Origin: Taiwanofungus camphoratus | Taxonomy: Eukaryota > Basidiomycota > Agaricomycetes > Polyporales > Taiwanofungaceae | DNA: 64,000 bases | Direction: 5' to 3' | NCBI GenBank assembly: GCA_003999685.1 | Contig: CP021222.1 | Location: forward strand, 1,302,001-1,366,000 | Shown: piece after piece, positions 10,847 through 24,612 of the stretch | Numbering within the stretch: the first letter of the stretch is position 1 | Layout of the letters: every line of letters begins with the position of its first letter | Position numbers and translations under genes: made by a program | The notes under the pieces: generated by a model | Databases searched by the model: none | What the model was told of the DNA's origin: nothing | What the model saw: the letters and a program-made list of their open reading frames with translations, nothing else

Positions 10847-13328
10847 GCATTCTATGCGGGGCGTTCTGGATGTATACGCAGCTCTTAGCTTCTAAGAGAG
10901 GCAGTCTTGGCTCTAGGAACGGCCAAATGGTCCGCCTTGAGGACCATTCCCTTGGGGTGATGTGCTTAGTATTTGATGTTCCCGTATGTGATTTCAGTCT
11001 TTCTTGTATACTGCTGTACCCCCTGCTTCCTTCTTCATGTCTTTCCTTGTTCCGTCCCCGTTCTTCCGTCGTCGAGACGATGTTCTACCAGTCTTGGATC
11101 ACATTCTGTGTTGCTAGCACCCATCATTGCAGTGCTACTGCTGTTTAACCACCCTCGCCCTTGGCATTGTTGTTGTCCTCGCTCTACCTCCCATATTAGC
11201 TCATTCTTACCATATTCGTTGTATTATCCGCAACCAAATCCAATATCTCATAGCAACCGAAACTGCATTCTGGGTGGGAAGCAGCGAGGAAAGCAATTGC
11301 CGTAGGTCTGCCTGATATTAACGGAGCTCCAGCCAAGCTGAAGGCTTAGGGCCTACAGGCTGAAGTAAGTGTCGAGAACTAGGCGGTTGTCTGCACACAA
11401 ATGGGAACGACGTATGGGGTGGCAGACATCAGAAACTTAGCGTGGCCCGGAGGCCTACATTCAGATAAACCGAGGACAGTTGTCAACCGTACGGATCAGT
11501 TTTAGACCACTACTCGACACCAGCGATGCTTCTGAAATTGGAACGCGTACGGTACAATAGGTGTATGATAAGCGCACGACTGTGGCCGCCGAGCCGGTCA
11601 ATGCCATTACACTCAGTGTTCCACCCCCAGGATAGTCTGAATGCACGTAACTTAGGCATACTCTCCATATGGAATGTATCGGGGGCTTTTTCTATAAAAG
11701 AAAAAGTAGCCATTTATGGCCAAGCTACTGTCATGAATGTAGTGTCCATACGCTCCTGGTGCCCTGCCAAAGGCCACTTGTGTAACTGACAGTCAGCAAT
11801 GATTTATGCATCATAATAATAACAAGATCACACCCTCCGTCTGGATGCGCTGCGCGCTGCTTTTCTCCTTCCACAAACAAAGGTTACAACGTCACGTCAA
11901 GGGCCAAGGCTTTGGTCACTCGGGGGTCTGAAAGGAAGAGCAATAAATCAACTACCGCCGCATCTACCTATGGGGAATCTGTAGAGAGTTGTTTCCCTGG
12001 AACTCTCCTGGACCTATGAAGGAACATCACCAGTAATGAATTGATGACCGGTTATTGGTTGTAAGCAGGTTATGTTCTCCGCTGTCATCATAGGCTCTTG
12101 ACTGATATGCGGATCCTTTTGAGATCAGTAACATTTAATATTCCTGTGCGCATGGCCGTACACCCACCAAGCGAACAGATTGGTCTTCAGAAGCAGAGAT
12201 GTCCAATCCTTTCATCTCTGACCCAATGTTTTAAGGTGAAGGTGCGAGCGATATCTATAACCGATACGACGGGAGAGCTGGTGTAGACATAGCGTCGAGA
12301 ATTGTGTCTCATGCAGATCTATCAGTACAATCATCACGCAAGAAAACCGCCAGTCAATATGGCAGCCAGTATAAGGATCGTCATTAAGATATTACACGTC
12401 ACTTAAAAACATTCAGCGAATAATCGAATAGATGCAGTAGCCGACAGTATTTGTCTTAGAGCAGTTGCGGGTGGAATGTGAGAGGCATCCAACCTCATTC
12501 TTGGGGAATCTCATTCAAGCGGGCCAGGGGTACAAAGAATTCTATGGCACTTAAGCCTTACCTTGAGGGAATGTTGGCATAAACCAAGACAAGAACCCGC
12601 TGGAAATCATCAAAGACGTTGCGACGTACTCACGGCTTCATCCTCTCACGATGCGTTCGCAAACGACAGAGGTGTGCTACCGCAAACAGGACGCGGTCGT
12701 ATTGTAGAATAAAGCAGATCTGTAACCTTAAGGGGAGGATGAGGTGCACAGTGATCTCGAAGCCGACATACTTCTCCCAATTTAATTAGTATGTGTATCC
12801 GTCCGTTATAATCCTAGTATTCTATCAACTTGAGAGCTCTTAGTATATCGTCGCCAAACGACTCATCTAGTATGTATCACTCAGATGCAACGGCTAGCAC
12901 TGAACGTTGAACAAGAAAGCTCAACGGTGGTAATCGAACTCGGGAAGGCACCCAAACACAATCTCAGAACCTTAATGTACCATTACGCAGAAGTACATGT
13001 AAGGTCCATGCAGCCATGTAATGAGTCAGTGTCCATGAGACTTTGAACACCGGCATGATTCGTAATAATAAAAACGGGTATGCACTCTAGCGGTCCGCAT
13101 CGAGTGAGCATGCACCAGTAACAAATATAAAGAAAATGGTGGCAGGGGTAGGGAGGGAGGGAACAAAGCGCGATGAACAGTCAACTTTGAGAAGAATAGT
13201 ATGGGTATCCTTGTGTGTCCGTGGCCTACGTGACGCATCCAGAGCGTCTGACATCTAGCACGAGCTTGAACCATGCAGGTTCTCTACACACAACACGGCG
13301 TGTCCGACTATAGAGTCAGAATCGCCGC
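10847..13328. other. Long intergenic stretch, nothing clear
   Basis: About 2.5 kb without a reading frame that has convincing motifs or splice partners on either strand. The first few hundred bases are pyrimidine-rich and probably the 3' UTR of the upstream gene. A/T-rich low-complexity patches occur around 11800 and 12800. I see no repeat shared with other parts of the window. Confidence 0.5.
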
Positions 13329-14460
13329 TCACTGCGCCTGCGCACCTGCCACCATGAGCGCGGCCATGCCGACCACCACCTGGTTCATCGTGTCGAGGGT
13401 CTCCGGGTCCGTCGCGTTGCCCGTCGCGAGCGCGGGCTCGGCCGAGGCGCTGCTGCTGGGGACGGCGGAGCTGCTAGACCATGCGGAGCTGGACCAGACG
13501 CTGCTGCTGGACCACGCGGGGCTTGACCAGACGGAGCTGCTCGACCATGCCGGACTCGACCAGGAACTCGAAGACGGCTCCCAGCTGCTCGAGGGGGGCT
13601 CCCAACTGCTGCTCGGGCTCCAAATGGTAGTCGGGGTCCATTGCGGGGTCCAGCTGGTGGTGGGCGAGGGGCTCCAGGTGGTTGTCGGGGGAGGGGGAGG
13701 GGGACTCCAAGTACTGGTGGGGGTCGGCGACCACGTCGTGCTCGGCGCCTCCCAGGTGGAGGAAGTCGTGTCACCGCCGCCAGAGCCGCCGTCATTGTAC
13801 CACCAAGTACCGTAGAGCACACCAACCGACGGGTCTGCGAAGAAGGTGAACAGACCCTCGGAGAAGTCGAGTCCTCCGTACGGGCAACCGGGGCACTGGC
13901 GATCAAGACAGGGCATATGGTCAGCGAATGTAGCTGTGCGCAGAGACTGGACTGACCTCATCCATGATCGTGGCCGTAGTCGTCTTGCCGTTAGCCTGGA
14001 TAGTGATTGACTTAAAGCAGTTGGGTCCAGGGTAGCCGCTGCCATAGAGCTACGCGGGATGCATCTCAACTCGCTGGCGCACAGCACCCAAAACGCGTGG
14101 AGAACTCACGGAAGTATCCAAAGCAACGATCTGACGCGACATACATGAGACGGCGTCACTTGATGCGAAGAGCGAGTGGTACTCACGAAGTCACTAGGCT
14201 GGTTGGTCTGCCCACAAGCACCACTGTCCACCCATTATTACTATGCTGCCGATCAACGCACAGACAAAGTACACTTACAGGCCAACGGAATAGAAGGTGA
14301 AGCGCGCACTCGAGTAGGATTGGCGACGGGCTAGATCACCACGGGGACGATGAGCGAGCGCATCGTGACGGCGCATGTTGGCATGGCCATGACGGTCAGC
14401 GGTAGCGAAGGGCAGGAGCAGCGAGAGCAGCGAGAACCCGAAAAGCGTGGACGAGCGCAT
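13329..14460 (-). CDS. Secreted double-psi beta-barrel (RlpA/barwin-like) protein with Ser/Trp-rich tail
   Basis: The start at 14460 gives a signal peptide (MRSSTLFGFSLLSLLLPFAT), then an Arg-rich propeptide with a possible Kex2 site (ARR). The barrel follows: RFTFYSVGL, ACGQTNQPSDF, the 21-base exon 14110-14130 encoding IVALDTS, then CFKSITIQANGKTTTATIMD, and DE joined to CPGCPYGGLDFSEGLF. The ACG...DECPGC pattern is that of fungal DPBB domains. The C-terminal half is a low-complexity tail of Ser, Pro, Thr and Trp with a repeated WSSPAWSSSSV unit, ending in a hydrophobic stretch (MNQVVVGMAALMVAGAQAQ) that might direct GPI attachment. Six exons. Proteins of this fold act at cell walls or as protease inhibitors; the exact job is not known. 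It is the tandem paralogue of the next gene (15206-16237), 745 bases apart, same strand. Confidence 0.8.
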
Positions 14461-15205
14461 TGTCTGTCAAATTCTGAACGGAGTCGGGCTGAGCGCAATA
14501 GTTGTTCGTTCTTAAGGATTAGTTTTGCCTGCTTCTTGCAACGAGTGTAAAGGAGAGTGAGCGGCTATGGCTGGAGCCAAAGGGTGGACGTGAAGGCAAT
14601 GAAGGAGAAAAAGGTAAGAGGCAAGCGTGGAGAAAGCAGACGGTCGCTTGACGGCTCGCCTGAACGTTTGTTCCCTAACAACCGCAAGCAACCGCCACAA
14701 GGTCGCCAACCTCGCAGCTGCCTGCCGTTGGGTGACATTCGGTTTGATTTCTCTGACCGTCCAATCGTGTAACAAAATAAACATCATACACTATATACTA
14801 AACGGCGCTGATCAGAACGTCGCGGGCACTTCAAATTCGGTATATAGCGCCCCTGTGTCGATGAGGCGTTACTGATCTACAGCTAAAAGGGAAAGACGGC
14901 AGCCTTATGTATGGCGCGTTTCGCGGCTGCAAACGGCTCAAGCGCCCTTCACGCTCGCTACGGGACAGCAAGTTCCTCTTCTGGACAACGGCGAGCCGCG
15001 AATGTTGCATGCAGTAACGATGACATTGCACTGGACAGAGCAGATAGACGTATTAGGCAGCATGTATCATACATTTTCGTTGCGAGCAGATCAAGAATGT
15101 TCTATGCAGAGATTCCCAACGTAACCTCCAAAAGTTCCAAATGAGTTCTGGACGACTGCCACCTCAACGTGCATCCCCGTGTTCCGGGTCCATGAGGCTG
15201 GAGTT

Positions 15206-16237
15206 TCATTGGACCATGCCAGCCGCATCCACGAGAGCGCCAAGGCCCACCAGAGCCAGATTGAACTGGTTGAGGCTACCCTGGTCGAACGACGGTGCTG
15301 TAGGCACCGGAGCGGCCTGCGTGGAGCTGCTCGGGGCAGCAGAGGAGGACGTGCTGCTGGGGGTATACGAGCTGAAGGAACTGGAGCTTGACCAGGAAGA
15401 CCAGGAAGAGCTGCTCCATGTCGGGGTATATGATGAGGACGGCGGCGGCGGCGGAGGAGGAGGAGGAGGACTCCACGTTGTGGTTGGTGGAGGCGGCGGC
15501 GGGGACCAAGTTGACGTGGGCGTAGGTGTGGGGGAAGGCGGCGGCGGAGGGGGAGGAGGTGAGCTACTGGGGGCCGCCCCGCTACCGTAGTTCCATGTTC
15601 CATATATAAGACCTTGAGATTCGGAAGAGAAGTAGTCAAAGAGACCTCTGGAGAAATCGAGGCCTCCATAAGGGCACCCCATACACTACCGCAAGCAGCG
15701 ATTGCATTCGTAGGACGCATATAAATGAGGACGTGAGTTGACGGGACTCATTTCAATTTACAAACCAACCTCGTCAGTAATAGTAGCTTGGGCAGTCTTC
15801 CCATTGTAAACAATGGTTATGGGTGCATAGCAGTGAGCGCCGTTGTCCCATTGCTTAGCAGAGAACATCAGACTCCTGAATTAGAGCAACCCGGTGTATC
15901 AGAGCTTACTTCGGTATTCAACGCAACAATCTACGGTCGTACAAGTCGGCAAGCGTCGACATCTCATTTGAGAAAATAAACTTACAAAGTCACTGTCCTG
16001 ATCTACCGACCCGCACGCATTGGTGCCTGCATCGTAGAAACTGAATCGGGAATTGTCAAACCGCTTCTGCAGGTCCCTTTCACTGTGCTGCAAATGGTTC
16101 ACAGCATGCCGGCGCCTGCTGGCACCGTGATTTCTCCCCAACAGGTGCGCGTTCGATTCGGCGGCAACGAAAGAAAAGAGTGACAAAACAAGAAAAGACG
16201 AGAGAAACGAAAGACTTCTGCTTTTGCTAACGCGCAT
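15206..16237 (-). CDS. Secreted double-psi beta-barrel protein, tandem paralogue with Pro-rich tail
   Basis: Signal peptide at the start (SFLSSFLVLSLFSFVAA), a His/Arg-rich propeptide ending QKR (Kex2-like), then the barrel: RFSFYDAGTNACGSVDQDSDF, the 21-base exon 15910-15930 encoding IVALNTE, a part with HCYAPITIVYNGKTAQATIT followed by DE, and CMGCPYGGLDFSRGLFDYF. The exon pattern equals that of its neighbour, including the tiny exon, so the two arose by tandem duplication. The tail differs: runs of proline between Thr/Ser/Trp blocks (STWSPPPPPPTTTWS), then Ser-rich text and a hydrophobic end. A TATA-like sequence lies at 16347-16354 on the minus strand, about 110 bases upstream. The role is likely extracellular or in the cell wall; no enzyme activity can be claimed. 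Confidence 0.8.
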
Positions 16238-16346
16238 GTTCAGGTCAAACGACGCGCCAGATCTTGAAGGGCGTAAGTAGAGACAGGACAGGCCTGATTA
16301 AGCCTAGCAATAGCGTAGAGGCGAAAGAACGACTGTTGGCAAGAGG

Positions 16347-16354
16347 TTTTTATA
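16347..16354 (-). promoter_or_regulatory. TATA box of the 16237 gene
   Basis: TATAAAAA on the minus strand, about 110 bases before the start codon of the second barrel-protein gene. Confidence 0.45.
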
Positions 16355-17104
16355 CGGGGAATGGAGACCCTGCTTCTCCAGGACAGCTACTCAATATGTT
16401 AGCCGTGATGACGTAAGCAAGCCAGGCCCAGGCCGAGTGCATTTCGAGGGCGGTACTAAGGAAGTACCCAGTCTCTCGTACTTTCAGTCCACACTAGTCG
16501 TAATCTTCAGCTAAACATGGAGCAAGGCAAGTTTCCTTGGTTCAGAATGTCCTTGGTAACTGCTGGAAGTACGCATTATCATCTACCTTAGTAAACATAC
16601 TGATTCTCATGGTATTTGTACACTCTCTTGGCCTGTCATCGGCACTTCACGTCCAGTAATGGCGTTTGGCTATATCCTGATGCGAGGTTCGTGCGCCCAA
16701 TGTCAACGAGGCGTGCCGTTCGTTCTCAACATCTGATCTACGTCGACTTCTACTCGTCCGTATAGCAACCGTACCAACGCCTGAACAGACGTATGCTGTA
16801 AGTCCTCGATACTTCATCAATGGCCTCGCCTTGAGATGTTACAGTGATTGTACAAATATGCACCATTTTTGACATGCACAGAATACACTGATGTGTAAAA
16901 TCATTGGCAGTTTTACGGCACCATCTGTCTTTTGTTTGGTGCCTCTAAGAATTACTCCAATAGTGAATATTTCGTTATAGCATCTATGAAACAAATACTT
17001 AGCATGGACACGGTTGAGACCGATCCGAACCGTGTTCACGCTGAGCATTTGCCTTGGAAGCGCTGGCTCCACTAGAATTGACAGAGACTCAAAACCAATC
17101 ACTC

Positions 17105-17326
17105 ATGCAGGCTATGTCACCCGACCTGCGACGAAAAGTGGACGCAAACCGTGCCGCAAGACTAGCGATGGAGAACGCGACAAAACAACAAACGGATGCC
17201 CAAGTAAGTTCTTTAATACATATCTGTATCTACGATGTTATTGGTAACCGGACCTTTTATTGCCCTACGCAGCTGAGCGATCCCGACTCGCAGAAACCAG
17301 TCTGGGCCGACTCTCCACGGTCATAG
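17105..17326 (+). pseudogene. Possible small gene or remnant, two exons
   Basis: A reading frame starting at ATG 17105 gives MSPDLRRKVDANRAARLAME and ends at Q before a good donor (CAA|GTAAGT near 17202). After an acceptor (CTACGCAG near 17272) it continues LSDPDSQKPVWADSPRS and stops. The composition is protein-like and the splice sites are good, but the product would be only about 50 residues and the frame is also open upstream to about 17054 without a start. It may be the 3' end of a lost gene. No family recognised. Confidence 0.3.
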
Positions 17327-17870
17327 TGCAGCTGCAATATCTCGGATGTGGCAGGAAATTTCCCCATGGCAATGCATTGTACATTATACCGGCATCCAAT
17401 TCGTATAGCGCGACTACCTTGGCTGGCCCAGCTTTAGATCTCAAGATGACAAGTGACACCCCTTAATGATCTATGAGGCACATCCCTACAGATAGGTTAT
17501 ATTGCGACGAGCTCTGAAGGAAGGGGAGATCCGTGACCAGCCCCGAAGTCAGTCGACACTGCGCTATACTTAATGTCGTGCGGACATTGTGAGGTTGCTC
17601 TTAGTGGACAATTATCCGCTCGCATGATCGGGATATACTATGCTGTAATCGGCTAGGATATGTCACAAAAACACCAAGTCTGAGAGACATGAAGGGGGAT
17701 CTAAGCAGCACAGCATGTGATCCGCAAAACTCGTACTGACACAAGAGGCAAGACTCGGAAATACAACAGTCCGTCAACTGCCAATCACCTTACGCATCTA
17801 TCCTCGTCCATGACCGCCTACCAACCGCTGCCCACGCGTCGCCGCAGGCACAATTAGCGGAGCTCAGCCT

Positions 17871-19985
17871 TCAGGCCTGAGGCTGCCCGCTCGCGTCGGC
17901 GGACTCAACCATCACGACCGGCGGCGTGCCCGCGCGCGAGTCCAGCAGCGGCTTGTGCGAGATCGCCGAGTCGGGCGAGGACGACAGCATGTCGTAGTGC
18001 GACGGTGCACACGAGGACGCGTACGACTCTGGGCAGCGCGTCAGAGGCGCAGCACGGCTCTCCACAGAAAGGCGCTCACCGTCCAGAAGCCCGTTCATGC
18101 CGTCCGTGGACATTGGTGTCCGCGGCCGCGAGGCGGGCCGCCCCAGGCTCGAGCTGTAGGAGAGGCTCTCGGCGCTGGGAGATGCTATTGCACTTGCGGT
18201 GGATACTGCGCTCGAGAGGGCGGCGCTGAGGGTGTTAGTGGGTGGAGGACTCGCCGTCTCTCCGCTGGCAAGGCTTTCGGCACTGGGAGACGCAACGGCA
18301 CTCGCTGTGGAAGCTGCGACTGTTAATGCGGCATTGAGTGCGCTGAATGATGGTAGACTTGACGGGTCGCGTTGCCCGTCTTCAGAGGGCGCGCTCGTTG
18401 TAATAATCTCGGGCGTCGGTTCGTTGCTATCGGGAGAGAAATCTGCCTCCGGGGTGTAGATAGGTGTCGGAGGGAGTGGTGAATCACGGTCCGTGCGGTT
18501 GGCGGGTGCTGCGTATTGAGTAGATACAGAGGAAGCAGGAACTGACGTAGATGAGTCTGATGTATGCCCTATGATTGTGACCGGCGCCGTTCCAGGTGGT
18601 GTAACCTCCGTCGACGGCGACCCTGCACCTTCACTTTGGGTCTGGGCGTCTGGCGTATCTCCATTAGTAGCTTGCTGTTGCTTCTTTGCCTCTTCTTCCC
18701 GCTCACGCCGCTGCTGTTCTTCGTGCTCAAGTAGAGACAAACGCATCGCCTCCATCACCATAAGCTGATCAGACACACGGCATGAGGCCCTTGGTCAACA
18801 CAAAAAATAAAAGAGCGACTCGCCTCTTCCAGATCCTGCCCGCCGATGCCCATCGTACCCAGGAACTGGTTCAGATCTGGGTTCTGCTGTCTTCTCCTTG
18901 ATCGTCTACTTCCCCGCTCGACGCCGCCGCCGCCCTCCACGTTCTCTATCTGCGCGTCCTCTGTCGGCAGCGCATGCACACGACCACTGGTGACGCCGAC
19001 CGGGATGAGGCGGTCGCCTACCTGCCGCATGATGATACGCCTGTTCGCGCGCCGGGTGACCGCCGCGCGCACCGCGGCGAGCTTCGCTTCCCAGTCGGGA
19101 CGGATGTGATCTGCCGGGTGGGATCAGCACTTACGGTGTAAAACACGTAGGGCGGCACTGACCGATAGTGACGACTTCCGGGCTGTCTGCCGAGAAACTC
19201 TTATGCCGCCGCTTTGCTGTCGAGGGCATAGGCAGCTCTAATGTCGGCTCGGGCCAGGAGGGTGGCGTCTGGGGAGATCGAGCGGCGGGAGGGCCGCCGT
19301 CGAATCAGCAGGGCTGCGCTGCATGCAAGGCGACACTCACCGCTCCCTCGCTGCCGAGGCCCGCGCGCCATGGCGGCGGGGTGTAGACGATGCCGAAGTT
19401 CTCCTGCACGCAGTAGGGACACGAGGCGGGCTCCGAGACGAGATGCGTCGTCGTCGGATCCGCGCGCTTGATCTGGACGAAGCACTCGGTGCAGATCGCC
19501 TGGTCGCAGCAGCGCGAGTGGTTGATGTTGTGCGGGTAGTACTAGTCGCACGACATGAGGCGCCGGAGCGGGCGACAACGGAGGGGACGCACCAGGAAAC
19601 AGATCGGGCACTCGACAGCGCCCCTGTACACGGCGGCCTCTGGGTGGCGCACGGGCTCTTTTGCGGCGTTGCCGCGCCTGTGCAGGCTGTTTGACCTCGA
19701 GGCGCTGGAGCCGATAGACTCTGTGCGCATGCTCGATGACTCGGGCTGGCCACCGTCGGGATCGGCGGGCTCCTTTCGGGCAGCGAGGATCTGCTCATCA
19801 TCCCAGGAGTCGTCGTAGTCGTCGAGGGGGCGGTAGAAGGGGGCGAGCTTGCGCTCGCAGATGAGTTGAGCGACAATGGACTGGTTCCAGTCTCTGAGAC
19901 CGGTGTAGATGCCCTGGGGGGTGAGGTAGCCAAAGTCAACGGTGTCCTCGTGGTGTCCGCGACCCGAGGAGGCGCTATTGCCCAT
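17871..19985 (-). CDS. SIP5: Sip5-like zinc-binding protein
   Basis: Five exons: 19341-19541 and 19593-19985 (intron 19542-19592), 19164-19268, 18824-19110 and 17871-18764. The start [12 protein letters not shown] fits N-myristoylation. Then comes [22 protein letters not shown] joined to [20 protein letters not shown], and [10 protein letters not shown] with [11 protein letters not shown], the Cys-rich core of Sip5. A Ser-rich part with SPEVVTI, a basic helix ([11 protein letters not shown]) and the block [20 protein letters not shown] follow; the last 250 residues are disordered, with two copies of an Ala/Ser segment containing ASPSAESL. In yeast Sip5 binds the Snf1 kinase and its phosphatase Glc7; the fungal role otherwise is little known. 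The 18765-18823 intron appears to use a GC donor (GAG|GCGAGT). What reads as a stop near 19543 lies inside the 51-base intron. Confidence 0.85.
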
Positions 19986-21011
19986 TGTGCAGACTGGAGC
20001 GGCCTCTGTGGGCGGATGAGGGTAGAACGATAAACAACGCTTTCGTCACGCCGCAACGGCTAGAGAGCAAAGGCTGGGAAGTGCTGGCGCTCAGTTCCGC
20101 CGGACAAAGCCGCAGTGTCTCCACTTTGCAGCGAGTCACAAGTCCGCGTACGTCGACGTCCTCCTGCAAGACTATCGATATCTAGACAAGTCGAGAGGCG
20201 ATTCTCTTTCAATGGTCGTCGAGGCTGTGTGAGTCACGCGGGTGGTTGTGGACGAGGAACGCCTCCTCGTATTCCCGAAACCCGACAAGATCGAAATCCG
20301 AGTACAGTCCTTTCTTGTCTTGTGCCATCTCCCCCCTGACTATGCAAGCTCATTGCGACACACGCTATCACTATACAAGGGCTTGCCGCCGCAGCGTTAT
20401 TCGTGAACACATCGCTGCGGACCTCGGCGATGTACTCCAAGTCAGTGCGGCACAAGGACGGCGCTTGACGTCTGTATTGGCAGTCTGGACACCTTACTAC
20501 TGTACCACTGTACCATCGAACCCAGTCCGTATGCATTCAGCATGTCTGTCAGCTTGTCTTTTCGTCTCAACTCTCAGGACACAACACAGCCTACTCTGGG
20601 AGGGACGCGGGGAGATCACGTGACTCAATGTTCCCAAGTCTCCCCAAAAAGGCAATTGATAGCCAGCGTCGGGCGACTGACCAGATATTATTTGAAGCAG
20701 CCCATCACAAGAGCTTCTGCACCCACCATGCGCTCTGCAAGCAGACACTGGCGAGAGAGAAGTCGTCGACGCTGTAGCTTTTATATATCGTAGCTATTGC
20801 GGCGAGTGAGCCTCTCTGAGCAAGTCGTGGTCGAGCGTCAGAGAGAGAAAGTGCGGGAAATGCCACGTCACTGTCAAATTATTTTTGCATTTATATGTCG
20901 CTGCGCGGCTGTGATGCACTTAGCTGCACACGTCTGCACTGGTCTCAGTCGCTCGCTATAGCCCAGAGCTCGTCATACGGTCCCACATTTGTTTGGCTCT
21001 GCTGTCTCCCT
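19986..21011. other. Divergent intergenic region between SIP5 and the calcium pump gene
   Basis: About 1 kb between the two start codons. A/T-rich patches (TTTATATAT near 20782, TTTATATG near 20890) may hold promoter elements for the pump gene. I see no gene or repeat here. Confidence 0.45.

Positions 21012-24612
<3,601 letters not shown>

Noticed and set aside
12900-12960. tRNA-like text on the minus strand (GAGTTCGATTACC)
   Set aside because: It resembles a B box, but the T-arm does not pair and no acceptor stem or anticodon arm can be folded.
19542-19592. Apparent in-frame stop in SIP5 just before the Cys-rich core
   Set aside because: The stop lies in a 51-base GT-AG intron (GTGCGT...GACTAG); the exon ends join CFL to YYPHN as in other Sip5 proteins, so the gene is not broken.
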